A DNA stretch of 64,000 nt, from contig NC_088298.1 of NCBI RefSeq assembly GCF_032854445.1, forward strand, positions 19,737,976 through 19,801,975, in the 5' to 3' direction. The notes below the pieces were generated by a model. It worked only from the letters and a program-made list of their open reading frames with translations, was not told the DNA's origin and did not search any database. Each line of letters starts with the position of its first letter. The stretch's first letter is position 1. This DNA is from Liolophura sinensis. Taxonomy: Eukaryota; Mollusca; Polyplacophora; Chitonida; Chitonidae. Of the stretch, positions 23,701 to 34,500 are shown in pieces. The position numbers and the translations under genes were made by a program.

Positions 23701-26700
23701 CTTGCTTTGCCCGGAGTAACTCCAGAAAACAAATGTCTCCTTTTGACTTAATATTTCAGTAAACATTTTATAGAGTTGAAGTGAATCTTTTTTGCTCTTC
23801 TTGTATTTTATGTAAAACTATTCATTGGAACACAAAGCTGTCTATAAATGTTTTTTTTTTTCTGTTTTGGTGAGTTTTGCTCATGCACCAGAACGCAGTT
23901 TCCATTTGGAATCGTGCAAAGTGGTTTACTTTTGACCTTTCAGTATGCTGACCCAGTTGCTGACCTCCTGGACAAATGGGGTGTTTTTCGAACCCGGTTG
24001 TTCCGAGAGTCCTGCGTCTTTCATAGGGGAAATTATGTGAAGGTGAGATACCGAGTAGGGGAAATTATGTTATGGCAGGATACAAACTAGAGGAAATTAT
24101 GTGAAGGTGAGATACAGAATAGGGGAAATTGTGTCAAGGTGAGATACAGAATAGGGGAAATTATGTCAAAGTGAGATACTGAATGAGGTTATTATGTCAG
24201 AGTGAGATGCAGAATGGGGGAATTACGTCATGGTGAGATACAGGAAAGGGACATTATGTCAAAGTGAGATATATAATAGGGAAAATAATGTCAAGATGAG
24301 ATACAGAATAGTGGAAATTATGTCAAGGTGAGATACAGAATAGGGGAAATTATGTCAAGGTGAGATACCGAGTAGGGGAAATTATGTTATGGCAGGATAC
24401 AAACTAGAGGAAATTATGTGAAGGTGAGATACAGAAGAGGGGAAATTATGTCAAAGTGAGATACAGTATGAGGTTATTATGTCAGAGTGAGATGCAGAAT
24501 GGGGGAATTACGTCATGGTGAGATACAGAAAAGGGAAATTATGTCAAAGTGAGATATATAATAGGGAAAATAATGTCAAGGTGGGATACAGAATGGGGGA
24601 AATTATCTCAAGGTGAGATACAGAATGCAGGAATTATGTCAAAGTGAGATACAGAATAGGGGAAATTACATCAAGGTGATGGCCAAGGGGGCTAGCATGT
24701 CAGTGCGGCGCAATGACACAGGAGCCTCTCACCAATGCGGTCGCTGTGAGAAAGTCCAGCTCATGCTGTACGTGGGAAAGTCTGTCGCAACCTGCAGATG
24801 GTCATGGGTTTTGCCCGGTTTCTTCCATAATCCCAGCCACTGTCATACAAGTGAAACATCCTTGAGTACGGAGTAAAACACCAATTGAATAAATAAAAAT
24901 TAAAACACCTAGGTGAGATACATATTTTGGGGAAATTAAGTCCAGGTAATGTGATTTTTGGAGGGGTGACAAAATAATTAATGTATGCTTCACCATGTCC
25001 AAACACTCCAGTCGTACATGGGGAATTCTGGCAGCACCCTGCGAATGGATTTACCCCGGGCTCGGCCTGTTTTCCTCCCATTGCTGACCGTCATCGTATA
25101 AGTCAAATATTCTTGAGTACAGGGTAAAACACCAATCAAATAAATAAATCAACCCAAATGCCTATCCCATGAGAAAAGGAGTGAGTGAGTGCTTGGGGTT
25201 TAACGTCGTACTTCATGAGAAAAGGAAAGAAAAGTGCTGGGCGAGTAATGAAGACATGGATTTGTTTTCTGTTTCAGGATTTAAGTCGGTTAGGCCGGGA
25301 TTTAGGTCAAGTGGTCATTGTAGATAATTCTCCAGCCTCCTATATCTTCCATCCGCAAAACGCTGTAAGTTGTTTTTACTCATCACATAAAGTCTTTCAA
25401 GAAAGAGGCTAATTAATATTATAGTACATGTTAGTAAGCGTCACAAAGATAACCAAAGTGCATAGCTTATCATATTACTCTAGCCTCAGATACCCAAAGT
25501 GCATAGCTTATCATATTACTCTATCCTCAGATATCCAAAGTGCATAGCTTATCATATTACTCTAGCCTCAGATACCCAAAGTGCATAGCTTATATTACTC
25601 TAGCCTCAGATATCCAATGTGCATAGCTTATCATATTACTCTAGACTCAGATACCCAAAGTGCATAGCTTATCATATTACTCTAGCCTCAGATATCCAAA
25701 GTGCATAGCTTATCATATTACTCTATCCTCAGATATCCAAAGTGCTTATTTTTAAATCCTCAACAAATTCAACCACAGACATATTGCATGTTTATTACTC
25801 ATATTACTCTAGCCTCAGATACCCAAAGTGCATAGCTTATCATATTACTCTAGCCTCAGATACCCAAAGTGCATAGCTTATCATATTACTCTAGCCTCAG
25901 ATATCCAAAGTGCATAGCTTATCATATTACTCTAGCCTCAGATATCCAAAGTGCATAGCTTATCATATTACTCTAGCCTCAGATACCCAAAGTGCATAGC
26001 TTATCATATTACTCTATCCTCAGATATCCAAAGTGCATAGCTTATCATATTACTCTAGCCTCAGATACCCAAAGTGCATAGCTTATCATATTACTCTAGC
26101 CTCAGATATCCAAAGTGCATAGCTTATCATATTACTCTAGCCTCAGATATCCAAAGTGCATAGTTTATCATATTACTCTAGCCTCAGATATCCAAAGTGC
26201 ATAGCTTATCATATTACTCTATCCTCAGATATCCAAAGTGCTTATTTTTAAATCCTCAACAAATTCAACCACAGACATATTGCATGTTTATTACTCATAT
26301 TACTCTAGCCTCAGATACCCAAAGTGCATAGCTTATCATATTACTCTAGCCTCAGATACCCAAAGTGCATAGCTTATCATATTACTCTAGCCTCAGATAC
26401 CCAAAGTGCATAGCTTATCATATTACTCTAGCCTCAGATATCCAAAGTGCATAGCTTATCATATTACTCTAGCCTCAGATATCCAAAGTGCATAGCATCA
26501 TATTACTCTAGCCTCAGATATCCAAAGTGCATAGCTTATCATATTACTCTAGCCTCAGATACCCAAAGTGCATAGCTTATCATATTACTCTAGCCTCAGA
26601 TACCCAAAGTGCATAGCTTATCATATTACTCTAGCCTCAGATACCCAGAGTGCATAGCTTATCATATTACTCTAGCCTCAGATACCCAAAGTGCATAGCT

Positions 26701-28202
26701 TATCATATTACTCTAGCCTCAGATACCCAGAGTGCATAGCTTATCATATTACTCTAGCCTCAGATACCCAAAGTGCATAGCTTATCATATTACTCTATCC
26801 TCAGATATCCAAAGTGCTTATTTTAAATCCTCAACAAATTCAACCACAGACATGTTGCATGTTTTGGCATATCAGAGGAATTTCATTTAATCTGGATGGG
26901 TTATTTCATGCTTTCTGTGATGTTCATGATATGTGACTGTACCTGTACAAAAACATTTTTTTTTTTATGAATTTCGAATATTTTATCTGTATTAGTCAAA
27001 TTTGTTGAGGAACTCACCAAATGAGAGGACCTGCCAACCTACATATCAGGGGATGGTTCTGTTGTGTAGCCAGGCTATTTTATCATTTTGTTGTGGAACC
27101 CACCAAATGAGACGACCTGCCAGTCTACATATCAGAGATTGGTTCTGTTGTGTAGCCAGGTTATTTACCATTTACTTAAGGAACCCAACAAACGAGAAAA
27201 CCTGCCAGCCTACATATCAGAGATTGATTCTGTTGTGTAGCCAGGTTATTTTATCATTTTGTTAAGTAACCCACCAAATGAGACAACCTGCCAACCTACA
27301 TATCAGGGGATGGTTCTGTTGTGTGGCCATTATTTTATCATTTAGTTAAGGAACCCACCAAATGAGACGACCTGCCAGCCTACATATCAGAGATTGGTTC
27401 TGTTGTGTAGCCAGGCTATTTTATCAGTTTGTTGAAAAATTCACCAAATGAGACAACCTGCTAGCCTACATATCAGAGATTGGTTCTGTTGTGTAGCCAG
27501 GTTATTTTATCAGTTTGTTGAGAAATTCACCAAATGAGACAACCTGCCAGCCTACAAATCAGAGGATGTTTCTGTTGTGTAGCCAGGTTATTTTATCATG
27601 TCTGTGAGGACTTGACCAATGGGTTTTAATCTTCAAAATGTTCTCAAACATGTCTTCAATTTTCATCTAAAGGTACGTTTTCCTAAAAGTTTTTGTTGAG
27701 GATGTAGTACAGCTTTTTGGAAATATTTAACCACACACCTAAAACAGATTGTGATTGACAAGGAAAAGTTTGCTGTGGTTTATCTTTGGAATGCGTTTAT
27801 TTTGTTTCCGGGTAAGAAATATGACAAATACACAGAGAAAGAGTCACAGGTGTAATGAACGAACATAGAAAACAACTGGGAACAACTGTCATTGGTCAGC
27901 CCCATTCAAACAGTGTGATTCAGCCGACCACTACAAAATAGAATGGTATAAAATGGTATTTTCTTATTTCCAAGAGGCTTATCTCATATCTACAAGTTTC
28001 ATTGTGGGAATGAGGCTATCAGTCAAATCATTACAAACTGTTTGTTTTTGTTTTCTCGTCACAGGTCCCGGTGGCATCGTGGTTTGACGATATGTCCGAC
28101 ACAGAGTTACTCGACCTTTTACCATTCTTTGAAAACCTGTCGAAAGTGGACAATGTGTACACTGTGCTCAAAAACGCGAACACGACGAATGCAGGGACGT
28201 AA
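17635..28202 (+). CDS. CTDSP1/2/L-like: Small C-terminal-domain phosphatase (CTDSP1/2/L, SCP family), 7 coding exons, 5' end missing
   Basis: Joined exons 17635-17768, 19705-19806, 22190-22246, 23587-23679, 23944-24042, 25278-25364 and 28065-28202 encode 235 residues plus stop; all junctions are GT/AG and in frame. Family members are HAD-superfamily phosphatases that remove phosphate from Ser5 of the RNA polymerase II C-terminal repeat and from other phosphoproteins. The DxDx(T/V) signature is seen as DLDET in exon 2 (first Asp nucleophile, second Asp acid/base). [29 protein letters not shown] and DNSPASY follow in family order. The N-terminal part has a Cys-Cys pair (LLCCLRKK), a site of palmitoylation in some relatives, then a low-complexity NNNNN and Pro/Glu linker. 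Vertebrate members have about 261-276 residues, so only a short first exon of about 20 codons is missing. It must end in phase 1 and was not recognised upstream. Which vertebrate paralogue is closest cannot be decided, and a single invertebrate orthologue is likely. Confidence 0.95.
17779..17876. repeat. Short tandem repeat after a phosphatase exon donor
   Basis: Three units of about 35-40 bp built on ATTAATGT.C..ATTAATGGGAA start about 10 bp past the 17768 exon boundary. Confidence 0.85.
17877..19026. other. Intron sequence, nothing recognised
   Basis: AT-rich, with one poly-T tract at about 18592-18611. No conserved frame. Confidence 0.5.
19027..19206. repeat. Tandem repeat, about 19-bp unit (CCCTTAGTTTCCTC)
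   Basis: Around nine degenerate units ending TTAGTTTCCTC in the phosphatase intron. Pyrimidine-rich on the + strand. Confidence 0.85.
19609..19735 (+). repeat. Tandem duplication of a 3' splice site and exon start
   Basis: TTCTGTTATTTGTTCTT, a pyrimidine tract, AG and AC(T/C)GGGGAGAAGTACCTC occur at 19609-19669 and again at 19680-19735. The second copy is the true acceptor. The first carries an intact AG at 19638-19639. Confidence 0.9.
19705..19806 (+). CDS. CTDSP exon with catalytic DLDET motif
   Basis: 34 codons in phase 0, between CGTTTCAG|ACC and AAG|GTCAGTC. It encodes TGEKYLLPP, then [16 protein letters not shown], the nucleophile loop of the phosphatase. The acceptor and the first bases of this exon are duplicated just upstream (19609-19669). 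Confidence 0.96.
20776..20935 (-). mobile_element. V-type SINE, head missing
   Basis: TTATTTGATTGGTGTTTTAC, CAGCATTATGGTGGGAAG, GGGCAGAGCCCAGGGGAAAC and GCTGGCAGACCTTCCCACGT. It lacks the tRNA-like end. Confidence 0.88.
20936..21527. other. Intron sequence with old dispersed repeat
   Basis: 21105-21250 resembles sequence near 16270-16480 and 33210-33330 (motifs such as AGTTCCAAATGAATCTC and CAGTAGAGCTGTCAGAAT are degenerate between copies). No gene. Confidence 0.45.
21528..21635. repeat. Tandem repeat, about 22-bp unit (GCAATTAGAACCCTTT)
   Basis: Five units of GCAATTAGAACCCTTTGCTT type, with drift. Confidence 0.85.
22190..22246 (+). CDS. CTDSP exon, core beta strand ([11 protein letters not shown])
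   Basis: 19 codons between a long pyrimidine tract ending TTTTTTCAG and CAG|GTGAGTG. The residues [19 protein letters not shown] align with the family segment directly after the HSSFK of the previous exon. Confidence 0.95.
22863..23117 (-). mobile_element. V-type SINE, full length
   Basis: On the minus strand the head reads GGCCTCTGCGGCTCAGTTGG (A-box-like), then GAGTTCAAGTCC (B-box-like). The body and shared tail follow and it ends near 22863 in TTATTT-type repeats. A C/G run adjoins the head (23118-23136). Confidence 0.88.
23331..23416 (-). mobile_element. 62-bp SINE/LINE tail insertion with 12-bp target duplication
   Basis: GTATTCTGATGA at 23331-23342 and 23405-23416 brackets 62 bp containing GAGTGAGTGAAAG and CAACAATATTTCAGTTTTAT, a variant of the shared tail. 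Confidence 0.85.
23587..23679 (+). CDS. CTDSP exon, KRPYVDEFL ... LFTASLAK
   Basis: 31 codons between CTACAG|GTG and AAG|GTAAGG. It carries the strongly conserved KRP.VDEFL and [11 protein letters not shown] segments; the Thr/Ser of FTAS corresponds to HAD motif II. Confidence 0.97.
23944..24042 (+). CDS. CTDSP exon, [10 protein letters not shown] ... HRGNYVK
   Basis: 33 codons between TTTCAG|TAT and AAG|GTGAGATAC. The last 19 bases and the donor are the founding unit of the 32-bp array that follows. The residues [13 protein letters not shown] are conserved in the family, so the exon came first and the array was derived from it. Confidence 0.97.
24024..24950 (+). repeat. 32-bp minisatellite made from exon end plus 5' splice site
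   Basis: About 21 units of the type AGGGGAAATTATGTCAAG then GTGAGATACAGAAT. The first unit is the end of the 23944-24042 exon and its donor. A higher-order copy of about 317 bp is present (compare 24042 with 24359). A V-type SINE interrupts it at 24683-24897, and one or two units resume after it (about 24908-24950). Confidence 0.95.
24683..24897 (+). mobile_element. V-type SINE inside the splice-site minisatellite
   Basis: GGGGGCTAGCATGTCAGTGC, GAGCCTCTCACCAATGCGGT, then tail TTGAGTACGGAGTAAAACAC and AATAAATAAA. Confidence 0.88.
25013..25150 (+). mobile_element. V-type SINE, 5'-truncated
   Basis: TCGTACATGGGGAATTCTGG, CCCCGGGCTCGGCC, then TCTTGAGTACAGGGTAAAAC and AATAAATAAA. Confidence 0.85.
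25168..25226 (-). mobile_element. 33-bp SINE-A tail insertion with 13-bp target duplication
   Basis: CATGAGAAAAGGA at 25168-25180 and 25214-25226 brackets 33 bp (GTGAGTGAGTGCTTGGGG and TTAACGTCGTACTT), purely the tail of SINE-A. Confidence 0.92.
25278..25364 (+). CDS. CTDSP exon, LSRLGRDL ... DNSPASY
   Basis: 29 codons between GTTTCAG|GAT and [29 protein letters not shown] contains the HAD motif IV-type Asp-Asn pair. A 33-bp SINE-tail insertion ends 64 bp upstream of the exon. Confidence 0.97.
25450..26818. repeat. 41-bp minisatellite with higher-order structure
   Basis: About 32 units of AGCCTCAGATA(T/C)CCAAAGTG, CATAGCTTATCATATTACTC. A distinct insert of about 63 bp (CTCAACAAATTCAACCACAG) occurs near 25750 and 26247 and again at the array end, giving a period of about 498 bp. 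Confidence 0.95.
26998..27604. repeat. About 86-bp tandem repeat, 7 units
   Basis: Units contain ACCAAATGAGACGACCTGCC, CTACATATCAG and GGTTCTGTTGTGTAGCCAGG. A run of open frame in one phase is a repeat artefact. Confidence 0.93.
28065..28202 (+). CDS. CTDSP terminal coding exon with stop
   Basis: 45 codons plus TAA, after acceptor CGTCACAG|GTC. It encodes [23 protein letters not shown], the conserved C-terminal helix region, and ends in a divergent NANTTNAGT tail. Confidence 0.97.
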   Translation, partial: VPVASWFDDMSDTELLDLLPFFENLSKVDNVYTVLKNANTTNAGT

Positions 28203-30514
28203 CAGCTTACCCGCTATCTCCTCGTATTTCAGCGGGGTTCTGTGCTCGGACTCTCTCTTGAGGTTTTGTACCCCGCAGGCATTATGCAAACGATTACCCA
28301 TAGTTCTTTGATTAGAGCTGTACCCATTATGTCGTGGCACCATGGAGAATATATATATACATATATATATATGCACGCACATATGTATATATACATGTAC
28401 ATTCATGTATGTATGTATATAAATGCTATTTATGTATGTATATATGTGTTACAATGGGATGTGCGTCTGTTTACATGTGCGTGTGCTCGTCTGTGTGCCT
28501 ATAGCACAATGTTTTAACCGGCGCACAAGTCAACCCTGGCCCTTGCAACTTCATCGGTTTTATGGAAGGAGTAGGATTTTTAAACGAGTTGTGTAGACCT
28601 GTACATTGAAGAGGGGCGGGTGCAAGCACATGAGTGAAGGGAGATAACTCTGTGCATGCTGGAAGGTGAGCCCTGCTGATTTATCTGTATTGTTTTACGG
28701 GTCCTAAACTTTTCGTCATAGGCACAGGGAAAGAGAGAGATGGACAGAAAGAAATCACCATGATGTGATGGATTTTGGTACGGTTGTGAGGATACTAGGG
28801 AAAATTCTGGAATGGGGAAAAAAACAAAAACTGTGCGAACTGATCCAAACTTTGATGAAAATTATTATTCTTGTAATATAAATTTCAAAAGTGTAAAGTT
28901 TTAGGATTACAAAATTGGCACCAGTATGCTTCCCTGCTGACTGCCTTCAAGTGGACTCAAAAACCACCAACCGTGATGATGATGGAACACTCCAATGGAA
29001 GATGCAATAATCAAAGAATGCACCTGTTACCTGTTTCTTTAGAGAGTTATTTTGTTTCTTTTTCTTTTGTTAAGAAAGATGTTATTGTTTTTGAGGTCTT
29101 CTGGTTATGCGATTGTCATTTAAATTGTTTCTAAAAAACTTGCACTTGCACGAAGTCAGAGAATGAAATTATGATTTTGTAATCTTTGCTTAACCTAAAT
29201 TAGGGCAAGGTAATTTGGTGTTTAATTATAACAGTGAGACTTTGTCAGTGTAAAGACCTGCTTACCCATTGTTTAGGCTGTAGCTGTAATTGACCCTCCC
29301 TATGTCACTCTTGTGGAGTGTTTCTTCTTTGGATTTATTTTTGTGTGTGTGGACAGACTGTTGAAAGCTGCCATTTCTTCTTGACACAGGCATTATTCGA
29401 AGAAACTAACTATTTTGTGATCTATTGTTTTCCGTGATAATTCAGGGGATTTTGTACACTTGCATGTATTTCAGTAGCAAGGTACTTTGTTTTACTCAAT
29501 TGCAATGGGAGTTTGGAGAGTGTCAAATGATCATTCTTGCACGGCATTCTAAATACAAGTATCTTAGTTGTTGCTGTTTTTTTTGTTTTTTTTGTTTTTT
29601 TTTTGAATTTAAGTTTTGAGTGTTTTTTTAATAGCCATTATTTGCACACTTATTACGCTCAAAACTAGTTTTATTCCCACGGTAGATTGCCATTTTTCCA
29701 TTGAATACAGATGTATAGGTGATAAACACAGAGCATGAAGCACAACTGAGAAGTTAATCAGTTATTCAGATTCAATCATTTGAGAGTGTAATATGGATCA
29801 GTTATATTACGTTACTCAGGGGACCAAGTCATACTCCTGTGAAAACTGGTCTCAAGCCGTGTAATTTTCTGGCCCCTGTGATTTATTTGCATGTAGATTA
29901 TCACTGTGGTGGAATGGTTTATATCAAAAATTGAGACTAGCTTGTTACAGGCAGACTCCCTTAAGATTGCTTGTTTCCACATCATTTTGAATGGAAAACA
30001 TTCTTGAAAGACGAGAATTTAAAGATGTTGCAGTTGACCAGAATGTGAACAAACATGTTTGCCAGATCAGCCCTTGCTGCATTTTTGCTTAAGTTTTCGT
30101 TCGTCCTTAACGACTATATTTTAATTGCACGAAGATCGTAGAAATGTGAAAATTTAATTTCTCCTCCCCACAAGTTTTATCGTACGGTTTTAACACCTAA
30201 ATTTTATCTGGAAAAACGTTTTGTTTGTGAATGTTTTATTCATTCAGATGTCTGTTTTTGTTGTGTTCACATGCCAACTGTCTGTGGGTGTTTAAGTGTT
30301 TCAGAGGATTTCTGGTTGATCTACATGCACAGTATATGGGAAGGCCTCTAGGCATTAGACCTAAATTGGTGTGAAAGTCTTCAGCTCTTGCTGTCTTTGC
30401 GACATCAGTGGAGTTTTTTGTCTGTAGATTTTAAGCCGCAGAAGAAAGTGGTAAATAATTTGCATCACAGTGAGTAACTGCCCTTCAGGTGAAGTTTTTT
30501 TTAAAACAGAATAC
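28203..30514 (+). other. Probable 3' untranslated region of the phosphatase gene
   Basis: Follows the stop codon directly. It contains a TATATA/CATGTATGTA-rich stretch (28347-28445) and T-rich tracts (29575-29603). No other gene or splice pattern is seen. Its end is uncertain. Confidence 0.55.
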
Positions 30515-30960
30515 AGCCTTCTTCTGTTGAGGGCTCTTGAGTTCAGTGTGAAGACTGACTTCTTCTGTTCAGAGCTCCCAAATTAGGTATGAAGACAGCC
30601 ATTTTCTGTCGAGAGCTCTCAAGTTAGGTAGCCTTCTTACTGAGGGCTTTTGGTTCAACGTGAAGACGGCACACGTCTGTTGAGAGCTCCCAAGTTCAGT
30701 GTGAAAACAGCCCTTTGTTGAAGGCTCCTTGGTGTATTGTGAAGATAGTACACTTCTGTTGAGGGCTCCTGGATTATGTATGAAGACAGAGCTCTTCTTC
30801 TGTTGAGAACTCCTGTGTTGAGTGTAAAGACAGCCTTCTCCTGTTTAGAACTCCCAAGTTTATAGGTATGAACACATGCCTTCTTTGCTGAGGGCTTCTG
30901 AGTTTGGTGTAAAGACGGCCTTCTGCTGAGGGCTCCTGAATTCATTGTGAAGACAGCCCA
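30515..30960. repeat. Degenerate tandem repeat, about 45-bp unit
   Basis: About ten units of CTTCTGTTGAG.GCTCC.GAGTT..GTGTGAAGACAG in the phosphatase 3' region. Open frames on the minus strand here are artefacts. Confidence 0.85.
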
Positions 30961-31101
30961 CTTGTTTTAAAGGGACTGTAGGGCTGCATCTATGTAGCAG
31001 AGGCTCTCTAGGGGTGGGGTCATGGTTAGTGGTTGAGGGTACAGAGGGAGGGGGGGGGGGGCCTGTAGAGATATGCCACACTTGTATAAAGCTATTGTCA
31101 C

Positions 31102-31107
31102 AATAAA
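31102..31107 (+). terminator. Candidate poly(A) signal AATAAA (phosphatase)
   Basis: AATAAA about 2.9 kb past the stop. Another is at 31520-31525. Neither is backed by other evidence than position. Confidence 0.35.
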
Positions 31108-31529
31108 TCACTACCAGAATCACTATTTTTGCTACCTGCTGTCCAGTAATTCTCCCAATTGTACAGCGTTTGTTATCCCCTCTTTTATCTAAAAATTGTT
31201 AACCATTCATTATTGTTATTGACTATTTTCTTCTCTGAATATATGGGACAGCCTCTGTCCTATGGCTGTGTGGCTGTATGGCTACATCATTATATGTATA
31301 TATTATACATAAGATTGTTACCACTGATTTGTTCAGGAAAACTATGTACAGCATGTTTTTTGTCAACTGAAATTTGTATATTGTTAGGACGAGAAAGTTA
31401 CGAAGAATACTGATGCACACAAAAAGCCATAGAAACTTCATGTTCAACATGTCAACCGCATTAATAACATGTAAGAAAGACAAAAAAAAAAAGAGAGAGA
31501 ACCTGTGACATACCACCGTAATAAATACA

Positions 31530-34500
31530 CTGTAATATAATTTGTTCTTTTTTTAATGTTTGAATCCTAGGTTGTGTCGTGATATAATTGTTTATCATGG
31601 GTATGGCAGGGATAACAACCTGACTAGCTTAATGGTTTTAGCGTTTTATTAAGCTTGTGTTCACAGTTACAGTTGCTGATTTGCAGGTCCGCTTTTCAAG
31701 CTTTACATAAAAAAAAAAAAGGCTGAAGGCTTGAAACACTTCAGTTGACCCAGCGACATGATTTTTTTTTTTCAATGTTTAACTTAACATGGATGTTTTT
31801 TTTTTTTCAATGTTTAATTCATCGTGGATGAATAGGTCCTTACTCTATGGTGGCAAATTGAAATTAAGTTTTTGTTAAAAAAATTTTTTTTGTTTGTTTA
31901 TTTTTTTTTTTTGATTAATACAGGGAGATATACATTTCAAATTCCTGTGTTGATCAAGTGGGTTGTGTATTTAGGATCTTATACAAGTTTGATATAAAGT
32001 AAACAATAATTACTGGTCTGTTTGCAAATAGCATCTGCAGTACTTCAGCACATTATTTTGGAAGTTCCTTAACTGTTTACCCGAAATGTGCACAAGGCTC
32101 TTTTTGCTTTTAACTTTCATGTCATTTGTGTTATTTTGCTTGTAAAAAAAAAAAAAATTAACAAATTGTTTATTACACACTGTTTTAGAACGTGTATTAT
32201 TATTATTACTATTATTATGCGGTACTATTATGTGGTACTATTATGTGGTACTATTACATATGCCTACCACATCATTTTGTATCTGTTTTAGATCTTTTAG
32301 CAATATGCTAACGGTTGATTCATGCTAATGCTGTTATCTTACTGGCGGTGTAATTGTCTTATGCTTAAGTTAGGATTTGCATTAATCCAATAATCATGTT
32401 AATCCAGAGCAACAGAAATTAGCCACATATTTATTCTGCACCTTTTATTTGTTGTCTGCCTGCTCTGCTAGAGTTACCTCCTCTTCATGGAGGATTACTC
32501 TCCCTTGAATAACCATCAGTTTTCTGTGAAAAAAATTCAATGTAGATGCATTAAGTTTGATCATAAAAATATGATTGCTTATTTTTGTGGAAACAAAGAC
32601 ATGAAAAGCACTCCTTTTTTTTTTGGCAAATTTAATACAATGTTTGAGCATTTTTGTACTGAAGTTGAAAATGTCATACCGTGGACAACTTTTTTTTTCT
32701 TCTTTTTTTGAAAATTTGTTTTCCATCAATAGAGTTGGGATTTCAAGTTAAGAATGTTTCAATTGAAAAACTGTGCATGATCAGTGCCACTTCTGCTGAG
32801 GTTTGAATGTGTCTATAGCACTTAAGTTGTCCAGCTTACTAAGATCAGAATATTGTATTATTTCCATTTTAAAGGGCATTCTTAAACTTTGCAATTAATT
32901 ACTGTCTCAATCCTTCTGTAGGCTTTGATTATTATATTTATATGCATTGTCCTAGAAGAAGACATTAACAGCTTGCATTGTATTAGACTTCCATACCCAC
33001 ACTGATTACAGCAGGGGAGGTGATATAAGCCCAGTACCTTTACCAAGCCAGAAATGTTTTTATTTATGTACACCATTGTTGATATCTTCAGTTAAGCCTT
33101 CAGCGATCAGTCTTGATTAATTCATGCGGTCGGTGAAATGCCGTATTTGACCTAAACTTTTCATCCAGGCCAGAGTTACTGATTTTGCGTAATTCTAAGT
33201 TTCAGTGCATACAGAAAGGTGATTTAAAGTTTTTTGAAAGCTCAGTTGATATCCTACCGGAATTGCGTAAGTTTCAGCAGGAAAAGTAATACTTTCTGAT
33301 CTTTGCTTGCCTCTGAAAATAATGTTTTGGTCAGGTGGGGATGGGGGGGGGGAGGGGTAGATTTTTATTTGCAAATGCTGTACTGTTAGTGGTTTTTTAG
33401 TGGTATTTCGTTGATTTACACCAGCCGTAGAAGACTGTCTATGCAACTGTATCTCTGAACACTCAATTTGGTGACACTAAATTACAAATCCCATGATGAG
33501 AGACAGTTTTAACTTTTTAACTCTTTTTTTTTTTTTTTTTTTTTTTTTTGTTTAATAAAAGTGAGGTCTAACAAAATAGCCAATAACAAATAGTAGTGGT
33601 GAAAATGATTAACTTCAGGTGATACTTTGAAAAGCTTTGGAGCTAACTCAGAAATGCAATTATAGCATTCATGGAGCACACTTTATGTACCTCTAACTTC
33701 AATCAGGCTGGTTTAATAATTTCATTGTATTTTTTACCAACATAACATACTATAAAGTTGGGATAAAATCCTCTTAAATCTTATGTGATTGAACTTATTA
33801 AAAGGAATGAAATTATTTGAACTTGAAGATTTTTGACCGACTGTCTGTACTAGTTTATACAGCATGTTGATTAGTTGGTGAAGAAGTCCGTGATTTTTCG
33901 AGATAATTACGATAATATTAGGAAATGGCTAGGTTACTGTGCAGAACCTGTTATACCACTCTGCCAGTGAGGTCCCTGGTATATTACTATAAGCATATCT
34001 GTAAAGTTCTGGCATTGAGAGACAAATACCTTTGATGTACCCATGATTATGTTTGCATAACATGGCTTGTCATTTTGATTTTTAGGGTTGAAACGGTAAG
34101 TAAAAAATCATTATCATTCTGTACTACAATGAAATAAATGTTTAAAGTTTCTATTTTATGCCATGTAAAGGCAGGTAAATTATTGACCTCTGAAATTTAG
34201 CCCGTTTTTTTTTTTTTTTTTATGCAATGTGCTGGCTTTTAATTCATTGAAGCTTTTTTAACAGTGTGTTCCACCTTGACAGGTTTTTTTTTTAGAGTGC
34301 ATGACAAACCAAAGAATGATATGGATTTTAAGCACCTTAGCACTTTGACATTGTCGTATGATTTTAATTTTTTTTTTCTTTTTAATTAACTGTTTTATGT
34401 CTTTGTGAGCCTGGTTGCCATGGTAATGGCAAGAACATTGTATTTTGGGACACTTAAGCTCCTTAATACATTATATAGACACATACTGTAATAATTCATT

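Noticed and set aside
17635-28065. Intronic miR-26-like hairpin, as in vertebrate CTDSP genes
   Set aside because: No sequence close to the miR-26 seed and mature form was found in these introns.
30655-31123. Minus-strand frames of 87-96 codons
   Set aside because: They arise from the degenerate 45-bp repeat in the phosphatase 3' region.
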